Source: Rhizobium sp. Q54
Lineage (GTDB): Bacteria > Pseudomonadota > Alphaproteobacteria > Reyranellales > Reyranellaceae
Length of the DNA: 40,149 bases
Assembly: GCA_945903635.1 (NCBI GenBank)
Contig: CAMDOT010000028.1
Coordinates: 1 to 40,149 of the forward strand
Direction of reading: 5' to 3'
The notes below the pieces were generated by a model. It searched no databases. It was not told the DNA's origin and was given only the letters and a program-made list of their open reading frames with translations. Of this stretch, positions 1-8,981 are shown piece after piece (the stretch's first letter is position 1; every line of letters starts with the position of its first letter). A program made the translations under genes and the position numbers.

Positions 1-3000
1 TTGTCGCCGGCATTGCCGATCAGCTTGTCGTTGAAGGCGGATCCCGCAAGGCGCTCGATGCCTATGTAGGTGTCGCCGATAGCCTCGCCCGTGTTCTCCG
101 ACGAGTCGGCGAGCGATGCCGTCAGGCCCATGGTCGCGTTGATATAGTAGGCGTAATCCAGGCCCGCGCCGCCGTTCAGGATATCGGCGCCCACGCCGCC
201 GATCAGCGTATCGTTCCCGTCGCCACCCAGCAGCGTGTCGTTGCCGCCGAGGCCACTCAACGTGTCCGCGGCAGCGCCACCGGTGATCGTGTTGGCAAGT
301 GCATTGCCGGTGCCCGTGAACGACCCGTCGCCGATGAACGTCAGGTTGTCGGTGACGGCGTCCAGCGTGTAGCTCGCGTCTGCCGTCTCGACCGTCGTGG
401 AGTTGCTCTGGACCTGGTCGATCCCCTTCGCTGCAAGTGCGGCGGTCTCGGCCGGCGTGAGCGTCGCCAGGTTCGCCGGGGAGTCGGCCAGGGTCACGAA
501 GTCGGCCTGGGTCAGGGCGATTGCACTTCCCGCGCGGTACTGTGCCACCGAGATCGTCAGCACGTCGTCCGTGGCATCGATCCTGTCGATCCCCTTGCCG
601 GCCAGCGCGGCAATCTCGGCCGGAGTGCCCGATTCAAAAACGGCGCCAGTATCGGCGAGCGTCACCACATCCGCGGACGTGAGCGTCACCGTCCCCAGAG
701 CCAGGTACTGGTCCACATTGAGCGTCAGCACGTCGTCGGTGGCATCGATCCGGTCGACGCCCTTGCCCGCCATCCCGGCGATGACCGCAGCCGCCAGGCC
801 GCCGATATTGGCGCTGGTGTCGCGCAGGAGAACCAGGTCCCCCGTGGTCAACACCACGCTCCCGAGCACCTGATACTGAGCCACTGTGAGGTTGAGCCCG
901 TCGTTGGTCGAGTCGATCCGGTCGATACCTGCAGCGGCAAGCCCCGCGATCTGCGCCGGGGTCATGGCCGACAACTGACTGTTCGAGTCAGCCAGCACGA
1001 CGACGTCGGCGGCGGCCACCGTCATCGTCCCCAGCGCAAGGACCTGCGCCTTGGTCAGCGTCAGCACGTTGTCGGTCGCATCGAACTTGTCGACGCCCTT
1101 GCTCGCCAAAGCGGCGATCTGCGTGCTCGTGAGGGCGGCAAACGCCGCGCCCGTGCCGACCACCGTCACCGCATCGGCGGCCGTCAAGGTCACCGTGCCC
1201 AGAGCCTGGGCCTGCGCCACGGAGAGCGTCAGCGTGTTATCGGTGGCGTCGAGCTTGTCGATGCCCTTGCCTGCCAGGGCGGCAATATCGGTCGTCGACA
1301 ACGCTTGCAGGGTCGCCGCCGTGTCGGCGAGCGTCACCACGTCCGCGACCGCCAGCGTGACCACACCCAGCGCCTGGAGCTTGGCCACAGAGAGAGTCAG
1401 CGCGTTATCCGTGGCGTCGAGCTTGTCGATGCCCTTGCCCGCCAGGGCCCCGAGCTGCGCCAGCGACAATGCGGCCAATGCGGCACCTGTATCGGCCAGC
1501 GTCACCACGTCGGCAGCGGTCAGCATGCCCGCGGGCAACCCCGCGACCTGAGCCGCCGTCAGGGTCAGGACGTTATCGGTGGCGTCGAGCTTGTCGATGC
1601 CCTTGCCTGCCAAGGCCGTGAGTTGCGCGGCCGACAAGGTCGCGAGGTTGGCCCCCGTGTCGGCGATCGTCACCACATCCGCGGACGCCAGCGTCACCGT
1701 CCCCAAGCCCAGGTACTTGGCCACCGTGAGCGTCAGCACGTCGTCCGTGGCATCGATCTTGTCGACCAGCTTGCCGGCCAGTTCCGCGAACTGCGGACCT
1801 GACAAAGTCGCCAGGTTGGCTCCGGTATCGGCCAGCGTTACCAGGTCCGACGACGTCAGGACCACCGTACCCAAGGCCAGATACTTGGCCACCGTGAGCG
1901 TCAGCACGTTGTCCGTGGCATCGATCCTGTCGACGCCCTTGGTTGCCATCCCGCCCAGGACCGCAGCCGACAGGCTCTCGATATTGGCGCCGGTGTCGCG
2001 CACGCTAACGTCGTCGCCCGCCGTCAACACCACGGTCCCGAGCGCCTGATACTGGGCCACGGAGAAGCCCAGCACATCGTTCGTGAGGTCGATCCGGTCG
2101 ACACCTGCCGCGGCAAGACCCGCGATCTGCGCCGGCGTCATGGCGGACACCTGACTGTTCGAATCTGCCAGCACCACGGTGTCGCCTGCGGCCACCGTCA
2201 TCGTCCCCAACGCGAGGACCTGCGCCTTGGTCAGCGTCAGCACATTGTCGGTCGCATCGAACTTGTCGACGCCCTTGCCCGCCAAGGCAGCGATCTGCGT
2301 GCTCGTGAGGGCGGCAAACGCCGCGCCCGTGCCGACCACCGTCACCACATCCGCGGCCGCCAAGGTCACCGTTCCCAGGGCCTGGGCCTGCGCGATGGAG
2401 AGCGTCAGCGTGTTGTCCGTGGCGTCGAGCGTGTCGATGCCCTTGGCCGCGAGGGCTGCAATATCGGTCGTCGACAGCGCTTCCAGGACCGCCGCCGTGT
2501 CGGCAAGCGTCACCACGTCAGCAGCCGCCAGCGTGATCGCGCCCAGCGCCTGGAACTTGGCCATCGAAAGCGTCAGCACGTTGTCCGTGGCGTCGAGCTT
2601 GTCGATGCCCTTACCCGCGAGGGCTGCAATATCGGTCGCCGACAGCGCTCCCAGCGCCGCCCCCGTGTCGGCCAGCGTCACGACATCCGCGGCGGTCAGC
2701 ATGCCCGCGGGCACCGCCGCGACCTGCGCCGCCGTCAGGGCCAGGACGTTGTCCGTGGCGTCGAGCTTGTCGATGCCCTTGCCCGCCAAGGCGGCGAGCT
2801 GCGCAGCCGACAAGGTCGCGAGGTTGGCTCCCGTGTCGGCGAGCGTCACGACATCCGCAGCAGCCAGGGGCACCGTCCCCAAGGCCAGGTACTTGGCCAC
2901 GGTGAGCGACAGCACGTCGTCCGTGGCATCGAGCTTGTCGACGAGCTTGCCGGCCAGCGCGGCGATATCGGCCGCGGTGAGGGCACCCAGGTTCGCGCCG

Positions 3001-6000
3001 GTATCGGCCAACGTCACCACATCCGCGGCCGTCAGGACCACCGTCCCCAACCCCAGGTACTGGGCCGCCGTGAGCGTCAGCACGTCGTCCGTGGCATCGA
3101 TCCTGTCGACGCCCTTGGTTGCCATCCCGGCCACCGTCGCAGCCGACAGGCTCGCGATATTGGCACCGGTATCGCGCAGGAGAACCAGGTCGCCCGCCGT
3201 CAATACCACGGTCCCGAGCGCCTGATACTGGGCCGCCGTGAAGCTGACCGCGTCGTTGGTGGAATCGATCCGGTCGACGCCCGCGACGGATAGCCCCGCG
3301 ATCTGCACCGGCGTCATGGCGGACAGCTGACTGTTCGAGTCCGTCAGCACCACGGTGTCGCCCGCAGCCACCGTCATCGTCCCCAGCGCAAAGACCTGCG
3401 CCTTGTTCAGCGTCAGCGCGTTGTCGGTCGCATCGAACTTGTCGACGCCCTTGGCCGCCAAAGCGGCGATCTCCGCGCTCGTGAGGTTCGAGAACGCGAC
3501 ACCCGTGCTGACCACCGTCACCACGTCGGCAGCCGTCAAGCTCATCGCGCCCAAAGCCTGGGCCTGCGACAGGGAGAACGTCAGCGTGTTGCTTGTGGAG
3601 TCGAGCTTGTCGATGCCCTTGGCCGCCAGGGCGGGAATATCGGTCGTCGACAGCGCTTCCAGGACCGCCGCGGTATCGGCAAGCGTCACCACGTCCGCGG
3701 ACGCCAGCGTCACCACGCCCAGCGCCTGGAGCTTGGCCATCGAGAGCGTCAGCACGTTGTCCGTGGCATCGAGCTTGTCGATGCCCTTGGCCGCCAGGGC
3801 GGCAATATCGGCCGCCGACAGCGCTCCCAGGGCTGCCCCCGTGTCGGTCAGCGTCACCACGTCGGCAGCGGCCAGCGTGACCGCGCCCAATCCCTGGTAC
3901 TGCGCCAAGGAGAGGGTCAGCACATCGTTCGTGGCGTCGATCTTGTCGATGCCTTTGCCGGCCAGGGCCGCGAACTGCGGACCCGTCAAGGTCGCGAGAT
4001 TTGCCCCCGTATCAGCGAGTGTCACCACATCCGCGGCCGTCAGGGTGGCCGTCCCCAGACCCAGGTACTTGGCCACCGTAAGTGTCAGCACGTCGTCGGT
4101 GGCATCGATCCTGTCGACACCCTTGGTCGTCAGCGCTGTCAGGGCCGCAGCCGACAGGGTCCCGATATTGGCGCCGGTGTCGCGCAGGAGAACCAGGTCG
4201 CCCGCCGTCAACGCCACGTTGCCAAGCGCCTGAGCCTGGGCCACCGAGAGGACGAAGCCGTCGTTGGTGGAGTCGATCCGGTCGACACCTGCCACGGCAA
4301 GCCCTGCGATCTGCGCCGGCGTCATGCCGGACAGCTGACTGTTCGAATCCGCCAGCACGACGGTGTCGTCCGCCGCCACCTTCATCGCTCCCAGCGCGAT
4401 GTACTGCGCCTTGCTCAGCGTCAGCACATTGTCGGTGGCGTCGAGCTTGTCGACGCCCTTGGCCGCCAACGCGGCGATCTCCGCGCTCGTGCGGGCCGAG
4501 AACACCGCGCCCGTGTCAACGACCGTCACCACGTCGGCCGCGGTCAGCATGCCGACAGGCAACGCCGCGACCTGCTCCAAAGTGAGGGTGAAGACATTGT
4601 CGGTAGCGTCGATCTTGTCGATGCCCTTGCCCACCAGGGCGGCAAGACTGGCCGGCGACATCGCCGCCAGATTGGCGCCCGTGTCGGCCAGAGTCACCAC
4701 GTCGGCAGCAGTCAGCATGCCGGCGGGCAGTCCCTCGACCTGCGCCACAGTCAGGACCAGGAGATTGGTGGTTGAGTTGATCTTGTCGACGCCGCCGCTG
4801 GCCTGCAGGGCGGCGAAATCTGACGCCCTGGCAGCCAGGTTGGCGCCGGTGTCGGTCAGAGTCACCACGTCCCCATCGGTCAGCGCGACCGAGCCAAATG
4901 CCTCGTACTGCGCCACGGAGAATGTCAGAACGTCGTTCGTGGCGTCGATCCGGTCGACGCCCTTGCCCGCCAGCGCCGCGATATCGGCCACCGACAGGGC
5001 ACTGAAGCGCGCGGAGGTATCCGCCACCGTCACCGTTGGACCGGCGGAGATGGAAGTGAATTTGGCGAGCTGCGCGAGGCTCATCCTGACGCTGCCGGTG
5101 CCCGACAGAGTCACGTACTCAACGTTGTACAAATCGGGGAAGCGCGCCGCGAAGTCGACGTCCTCGCCGTTCATCGTGACGTGCAGAGTATCGACCCCAT
5201 CGGACAGGTAGAAATCGTCAACCCGGGTGAACTGCTCCATCTTGACGGTAAGCGTATCGTCTCCGGTTCCGCCCAAAACCTGCAGGGTTTCGACGTTCAG
5301 GAGCTCGGGCTTAACCGCGCCCGAAACATCGCCAACACCGGCGAACTTCACTTTGACCGTGTCGACGCCGGCGCCGCCATCGAACGTGTCGAAGGAAGTG
5401 AACTGCTCGGCGGACAGCGTAATGGTGTCGTTGCCCGTGCCACCGAACCCCTGAAGGACTTCGACGTTCAGAAGTTCGGGTTTGGTTACCGCGGCAACAT
5501 TTACGGCGCCGTCGAACTTGAGCTTCACCGTGTCGGTGCCGCCGCCAAGGTCAAACGTGTCGAAGGACACGAACTGATTGGCAGTCAGCGTGACGGTGTC
5601 GTCGAAATTGCTGCCGATAAAATGCTCCAGGCTCGTCAGCGTGACACCGGAGAAGTCGGGGTCTTCATCACCTCCGCCGAAGATCTCCAGCGTGTCGGTG
5701 CCAGTGCCGCCGTCGAAGACCTGGCCACTGCCCACGTTGGCGGCGGTGAGCCAGTCGTTGCCTGTCCCGCCCATCAGCTTGTCGTTGCTGCCCATGGCCA
5801 TCAGCCAGTCAGCGCCACCGTTGCCGAACAGCGTGTTGGTACCGCCGGTAAGCCCGAACAACTGGTCGTCGTCGGTGCCGCCGTGAATGGTCAGATTCTC
5901 GACTGAATGCAGAATGTAACGTGCGCTTCCGAGAATTTGATGCCCGCCGCTTACTCCTCCTGCTTCGACGCTGTCAGCGTAAGCAGAAAAGTCGAAGATC

Positions 6001-6665
6001 GCGGTATCCGAGTCCGCGCCGCCGTCCCAATCGAGATTGCCCGGACCCGACGCATAGAAAGTGATCTCGTCGTCGCCGGCGGCCGTGGAGAAATAACTGG
6101 TGTACCCGGTGGAGGGGAAGAAGCTGACCGGGCCGCTCTGGTGGAAGGTGACTATATCGTCGCCGGAACCCAGCTTCAGTGTGTCGACAAGCTCGATATT
6201 GGCGATGCTGGCATTGGGAATGCCGTTGACGTGTCCGTCGGCCGTGATGTTCACCACCAGGTCTGTCGTGGTGTAGGAGGCGTCGAAATACAGGGCATCG
6301 TACCCCGTGCCTCCATCGACGACATAGCTGTGAAGGGCGCTGCCCACGACCGATATGTAGTCGTTGTCGTCGCCGCCCTGCAGCGTGTCGGTCCCGGCCC
6401 CGGTGACTTGGGTGTAAAGGAAGTCATCGCCGGCGTCGCCGTAGAGAAAGTTGGTGCCGCCGCTAGATGTTACGCCCGAGAAGGTGTGGTCATTCTGCCA
6501 AATCTGGTCGTTTTCCGTACCGCCGGACAGCGTGTCGCTGCCACCTTCGCCATAGATATGGTCGTCGCCGCCATTGCCGTAGATGAAGTCGTCATAAACG
6601 AACTCGTTGCTGGGCTGATTGCCGATCAGTGTATTGCCGAATTGGTCGCCGTTAATCGTTGCCAT
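1..6665 (-). CDS. Giant RTX-type repeat protein, probably secreted by a type I system (3' end outside window)
   Basis: This reading frame is open from the ATG at 6665 to the left edge, giving 2,221 residues and no stop, so the C-terminus and any secretion signal lie outside the window. The start is supported by AGGAG eight bases upstream. Residues 1-352 are acidic and Gly/Asp-rich with RTX-like stretches (GNGGDD, GGTGND). Residues 353-523 are three 57-residue repeats, 524-567 a partial module, and 568-2079 are 27 tandem 56-residue modules. From 2080 on there is a linker and then classic calcium-binding nonapeptides (GGNDTLLGG, GDGNDTLIGG) at about 170-290. There is no signal peptide, as expected for type I secretion substrates. 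Known family behaviour is calcium-dependent folding outside the cell, often as an adhesin or S-layer-like protein. The specific role is unknown. RTX membership is secure; the function of the central modules is not recognised. Confidence 0.9.
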   Translation of the reverse strand, partial: MATINGDQFGNTLIGNQPSNEFVYDDFIYGNGGDDHIYGEGGSDTLSGGTENDQIWQNDHTFSGVTSSGGTNFLYGDAGDDFLYTQVTGAGTDTLQGGDDNDYISVVGSALHSYVVDGGTGYDALYFDASYTTTDLVVNITADGHVNGIPNASIANIELVDTLKLGSGDDIVTFHQSGPVSFFPSTGYTSYFSTAAGDDEITFYASGPGNLDWDGGADSDTAIFDFSAYADSVEAGGVSGGHQILGSARYILHSVENLTIHGGTDDDQLFGLTGGTNTLFGNGGADWLMAMGSNDKLMGGTGNDWLTAANVGSGQVFDGGTGTDTLEIFGGGDEDPDFSGVTLTSLEHFIGSNFDDTVTLTANQFVSFDTFDLGGGTDTVKLKFDGAVNVAAVTKPELLNVEVLQGFGGTGNDTITLSAEQFTSFDTFDGGAGVDTVKVKFAGVGDVSGAVKPELLNVETLQVLGGTGDDTLTVKMEQFTRVDDFYLSDGVDTLHVTMNGEDVDFAARFPDLYNVEYVTLSGTGSVRMSLAQLAKFTSISAGPTVTVADTSARFSALSVADIAALAGKGVDRIDATNDVLTFSVAQYEAFGSVALTDGDVVTLTDTGANLAARASDFAALQASGGVDKINSTTNLLVLTVAQVEGLPAGMLTAADVVTLADTGANLAAMSPASLAALVGKGIDKIDATDNVFTLTLEQVAALPVGMLTAADVVTVVDTGAVFSARTSAEIAALAAKGVDKLDATDNVLTLSKAQYIALGAMKVAADDTVVLADSNSQLSGMTPAQIAGLAVAGVDRIDSTNDGFVLSVAQAQALGNVALTAGDLVLLRDTGANIGTLSAAALTALTTKGVDRIDATDDVLTLTVAKYLGLGTATLTAADVVTLADTGANLATLTGPQFAALAGKGIDKIDATNDVLTLSLAQYQGLGAVTLAAADVVTLTDTGAALGALSAADIAALAAKGIDKLDATDNVLTLSMAKLQALGVVTLASADVVTLADTAAVLEALSTTDIPALAAKGIDKLDSTSNTLTFSLSQAQALGAMSLTAADVVTVVSTGVAFSNLTSAEIAALAAKGVDKFDATDNALTLNKAQVFALGTMTVAAGDTVVLTDSNSQLSAMTPVQIAGLSVAGVDRIDSTNDAVSFTAAQYQALGTVVLTAGDLVLLRDTGANIASLSAATVAGMATKGVDRIDATDDVLTLTAAQYLGLGTVVLTAADVVTLADTGANLGALTAADIAALAGKLVDKLDATDDVLSLTVAKYLALGTVPLAAADVVTLADTGANLATLSAAQLAALAGKGIDKLDATDNVLALTAAQVAAVPAGMLTAADVVTLADTGAALGALSATDIAALAGKGIDKLDATDNVLTLSMAKFQALGAITLAAADVVTLADTAAVLEALSTTDIAALAAKGIDTLDATDNTLTLSIAQAQALGTVTLAAADVVTVVGTGAAFAALTSTQIAALAGKGVDKFDATDNVLTLTKAQVLALGTMTVAAGDTVVLADSNSQVSAMTPAQIAGLAAAGVDRIDLTNDVLGFSVAQYQALGTVVLTAGDDVSVRDTGANIESLSAAVLGGMATKGVDRIDATDNVLTLTVAKYLALGTVVLTSSDLVTLADTGANLATLSGPQFAELAGKLVDKIDATDDVLTLTVAKYLGLGTVTLASADVVTIADTGANLATLSAAQLTALAGKGIDKLDATDNVLTLTAAQVAGLPAGMLTAADVVTLADTGAALAALSLAQLGALAGKGIDKLDATDNALTLSVAKLQALGVVTLAVADVVTLADTAATLQALSTTDIAALAGKGIDKLDATDNTLTLSVAQAQALGTVTLTAADAVTVVGTGAAFAALTSTQIAALASKGVDKFDATDNVLTLTKAQVLALGTMTVAAADVVVLADSNSQLSAMTPAQIAGLAAAGIDRIDSTNDGLNLTVAQYQVLGSVVLTTGDLVLLRDTSANIGGLAAAVIAGMAGKGVDRIDATDDVLTLNVDQYLALGTVTLTSADVVTLADTGAVFESGTPAEIAALAGKGIDRIDATDDVLTISVAQYRAGSAIALTQADFVTLADSPANLATLTPAETAALAAKGIDQVQSNSTTVETADASYTLDAVTDNLTFIGDGSFTGTGNALANTITGGAAADTLSGLGGNDTLLGGDGNDTLIGGVGADILNGGAGLDYAYYINATMGLTASLADSSENTGEAIGDTYIGIERLAGSAFNDKLIGNAGD
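429..4964 (-). repeat. 27 tandem 168-bp (56-residue) modules with a 7-module higher-order period
   Basis: Module boundaries fall exactly every 168 bp, so 27 x 168 = 4,536 bp and the frame is never disturbed. A typical module begins K-G-[IV]-D-[KR]-[ILF]-D-A-T-D and contains an AQ helix-like segment, then ADVVTLADTGA. A distinctive variant carrying ADSNSQ or TDSNSQ recurs as modules 4, 10, 17 and 24. Its marker DNA starts at 4321, 3313, 2137 and 961, separated by 1,008, 1,176 and 1,176 bp (6, 7 and 7 modules). Order is therefore conserved within super-units, which implies that blocks of seven modules were duplicated together. Confidence 0.93.
5097..5609 (-). repeat. Three tandem 171-bp (57-residue) repeats preceding the main module array
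   Basis: The units occupy 5609-5439, 5438-5268 and 5267-5097. Each has a D-T-[ILV]-T-[LV] strand, an EQF or NQF segment, F-D or D-D-F, a V-D-T strand, then PELLNVE or PDLYNVE. The marker bases gaactg recur at 5571, 5400 and 5229, exactly 171 apart. They align by eye with the 56-residue modules (LT-x4-Q[FY]) and look like divergent relatives. A 44-residue partial module at 4965-5096 bridges to the main array. Confidence 0.85.
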
Positions 6666-6671
6666 TTCAGA

Positions 6672-6800
6672 CTACTCCTGCTCGCGAGTGTGCTTGATGC
6701 GACCCAGTCGGGCGGCTGCTGATCGGTGCATCGAAACGGTGTCGTCGAATTCGGTGGCGATGAAGGTGTCGTTGGCCGAAGTACCATTGGACGTCGCCAT
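6672..6800 (-). CDS. 42-codon ORF with an RTX-like N-terminus just upstream of the giant repeat gene
   Basis: An ATG at 6800 opens a short frame ending in TAG at 6672, six bases before the start codon of the RTX gene. The first ~23 residues (MATSNGTSANDTFIATEFDD, then TVS) look like the beginning of an RTX or cadherin-like repeat protein and resemble the neighbouring start (MATINGD). The remaining residues are basic and unlike RTX sequence (RLGRIKHTREQE). The ribosome binding site of the large gene lies inside its last codons. It may be the truncated 5' remnant of a duplicated RTX gene, or a translated leader peptide coupled to the large gene. A chance ORF cannot be excluded. Confidence 0.4.
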   Translation of the reverse strand: MATSNGTSANDTFIATEFDDTVSMHRSAAARLGRIKHTREQE

Positions 6801-7179
6801 ATTCGCTCGCCCCCCAAACTTAGCCCGAACATACGGACCGACCGCTTTACGCGGCTGCGCGTTTCATGTTGTCGGGATTGGAGGCGTCACAATGCATCTC
6901 GGGCAGTCTCCTGCCTTCGATAGCCAACGCCCTAAAATAGAGCCTCTCAAGTCACCCAAACTTGAAAAGCCAAACCCCAACAACTCACTACATTCCCAAT
7001 GCTATTAAGGGGGTACCACGGCTAGTTGTAAATACGGATTCGCCCGGAAATGCGATTTGTTCACATCTCAGCAATCCAGCCGCGCGCAGTGACGATCCAC
7101 ATCGCTTTCCCACGCGGGATGTCACTTCTTACACCTCGCCACGAATGGCATGATCGCTCTCTAAACGAGGGAATATCGG
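6801..7179. promoter_or_regulatory. 379-bp divergent intergenic region between the RTX gene and a CoA-transferase gene
   Basis: No convincing gene is present. The part from about 6930 to 7080 is noticeably more AT-rich than the surroundings, as expected for promoters serving the leftward RTX transcript and the rightward CoA-transferase transcript. I could not assign -35/-10 elements with confidence. Confidence 0.4.
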
Positions 7180-8373
7180 ATGGATCACGGGATATTTACC
7201 GGCCTGAAGGTTATCGATTGCGCGAGCTGGATCGCCGGGCCGGCGGCGGCAACCATCCTTTCGGACTTCGGCGCCGAGGTGATCAAGATCGAGCCGCCGG
7301 GTGCCGGCGATCCATGGCGGGCGTCGGCGGCGGTGCCTGGCAAGACCACGGACTACTGGTGGCAATTGACGGCCCGCAACAAGCGGAGCCTGGCCATCGA
7401 TCTCAAGCACCCCGACGGACTGGCGGTCCTTCAACGCCTGATCGCCACGACCGACGTCTTCATCACCAACTTCCCGCTGCCGGTGCGCGAGCGCCTGAAG
7501 ATCGCCGCCGCCGACCTCCTGGCGATCAACCCCAAGCTCATCTACGGCTCCATCTCGGCCTATGGCGAGCTGGGTGAAGAGGCGGCCCGGACAGGCTTCG
7601 ACGCGACCGCCTACTGGGCTCGCACCGGCCTGATGGACATGGTGCGGGCCACCCCCGAGACGGAGCCGGTCCGCTCCATGCCGGGCATGGGCGACCATCC
7701 AACCGCCACCGCCCTGTACGCGGCCATCGTGACGGCGCTCTACCGCCGCGAGAAAACAGGGCAAGGCGGCGTGGCGCAGACCTCGCTGCTGCAGAACGGC
7801 CTGTGGGCCAACGGCTGCTACGTGCAGAACAGGTTGTTCGGCGAACACGTCGCGCACCGGCCGCCGCGGACCGAGACGCCGAGCGCGCTCGCCAATCACT
7901 ACCGCTGCCGCGACGGGCGGTGGTTCCTGATGGCGCTGCACAACGAGGCCCGCCAGCTCGCGAGCTTCCTGAAGGCGATCGAGGCCGAGCACCTCGAGGC
8001 GGATCCACGATTTGCCTCGACCCTGTCGCGGCGCGCCAACGCCAAGGCGCTGAGCGCGATCCTCGAAGGCATCTTTGCCAAGCGCGATCTCGCCGAATGG
8101 CGGCCCATCCTCGAAAAAGCCGGCGTGACGTTCGGTGCGGTGTACTCGGTCGACGAAGCAGCGGACGACCGCCAGGCCCGCGAGATCGGCGCCCTGGTTC
8201 CCTTCGCCGACGGCGCCGGCCTCACCGTGTCGAGCCCCTTCCACGTCGACGGCGAGACCAAGGTCGCGCCGCGCCGGGCGCCGGCCGTCGGCCAGCATTC
8301 GGAGACGGTGCTGCGCGACGCCGGCTATGCCGCCGACGAGATCGCCCGGCTGAAGGCGCACGGCATCGTCTAG
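7180..8373 (+). CDS. CaiB/BaiF family (class III) CoA-transferase
   Basis: This 397-residue protein has the family's usual length. It would move CoA between an acyl-CoA donor and a carboxylic acid acceptor in the cytoplasm. The N-terminus has the characteristic GLKVID...AGPAAATILSDFGAEVIKIE block, followed by NKRSLAIDLK. Asp172, in GMGDHP, sits where class III enzymes such as formyl-CoA transferase carry the catalytic Asp169, and TGQGG follows as expected. The start is the ATG at 7180 with a GAGGG ten bases upstream. A VOC-family gene follows 60 bp downstream on the same strand and may be cotranscribed. The substrate cannot be deduced; several subfamilies (carnitine, bile acid, racemase-like) share these features. 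Confidence 0.9.
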   Translation: MDHGIFTGLKVIDCASWIAGPAAATILSDFGAEVIKIEPPGAGDPWRASAAVPGKTTDYWWQLTARNKRSLAIDLKHPDGLAVLQRLIATTDVFITNFPLPVRERLKIAAADLLAINPKLIYGSISAYGELGEEAARTGFDATAYWARTGLMDMVRATPETEPVRSMPGMGDHPTATALYAAIVTALYRREKTGQGGVAQTSLLQNGLWANGCYVQNRLFGEHVAHRPPRTETPSALANHYRCRDGRWFLMALHNEARQLASFLKAIEAEHLEADPRFASTLSRRANAKALSAILEGIFAKRDLAEWRPILEKAGVTFGAVYSVDEAADDRQAREIGALVPFADGAGLTVSSPFHVDGETKVAPRRAPAVGQHSETVLRDAGYAADEIARLKAHGIV

Positions 8374-8433
8374 GTTGTCGGCCGCATTTGCGATACACTC
8401 CCCGGCCGATAGCTGATGGAAGGGAGCAAGTCG

Positions 8434-8973
8434 ATGACCGCTCAGACCAAAGGCCGCATCCGTCACGTTGCACTCAGCGTCAAGGACCCCTGGGAGACCG
8501 CCGAATTTTATAAGCAGGCCGTCGGTCTGCAGGAAGTCATGGAACTCGACGGCCCGCTGGCCGAGGGCGTGTTCCTGACCGACGGCGTGGTCAACCTCGC
8601 CATCCTCCACTTCAAGAATGACGAGGCCGCACAGGGCACCGGCACGGACTTTGTCGGCATCCACCATATCGGCTTCTGGGTCGACGACGTGGTGGAACAG
8701 GGCAAGATCGCGCGCAACACCGGCGCCACCTGGATCATGGGCGACACCAACAACCCGAACGGCTACGAGATCAAGCACACCGACCTCGACGGCATCATCT
8801 TCGACATCGCGGCACATGGCTGGGTCGGTTCGCAGAAGAACCCGGGATCGGAAGACAACGTCGTGCAGCGCAACCCGCAGCGACGGCTGGCGAAGTTCGA
8901 CGAGCGTCGCGCGCGTGCCCAGGCGAAGATCGCCGCGATTCGGGCGAAACAGGTCGCTGTCGCCGCCGAGTGA
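8434..8973 (+). CDS. VOC (glyoxalase/bleomycin-resistance/dioxygenase) family protein
   Basis: A 179-residue protein with a beta-alpha-beta-beta-beta fold signature: RHVALSVKDPWETAEFY at the N-terminus and HHIGFWVDDV in the second half, each providing a putative metal-binding His. The last motif ends in IIFDIAAHG, with Asp where many family members have Glu. I prefer the ATG at 8434 because AAGGGAG lies seven bases upstream; an in-frame ATG at 8416 would leave that Shine-Dalgarno inside the coding sequence. The ~40-residue C-terminal tail is basic and Ala/Arg/Gln-rich beyond the VOC fold. Family members isomerise, dioxygenate or bind small metabolites. The proximity to a CoA-transferase suggests acyl or organic-acid metabolism, but the reaction is unknown. 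Confidence 0.85.
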   Translation: MTAQTKGRIRHVALSVKDPWETAEFYKQAVGLQEVMELDGPLAEGVFLTDGVVNLAILHFKNDEAAQGTGTDFVGIHHIGFWVDDVVEQGKIARNTGATWIMGDTNNPNGYEIKHTDLDGIIFDIAAHGWVGSQKNPGSEDNVVQRNPQRRLAKFDERRARAQAKIAAIRAKQVAVAAE

Positions 8974-8981
8974 CTCGTTGA

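Noticed and set aside
429..4964. CRISPR-like regular spacing of repeats
   Set aside because: The repeats are 168 bp, contiguous without unique spacers, and encode protein in one frame.
397..5211. Long rightward open frames across the repeat array (for example 2179-3225 and 3355-4233)
   Set aside because: They are antisense to the RTX gene, consist of the repeat read backwards (Ser/Val/Ala-rich, no family), and arise because GC-rich tandem repeats lack stops in several frames.
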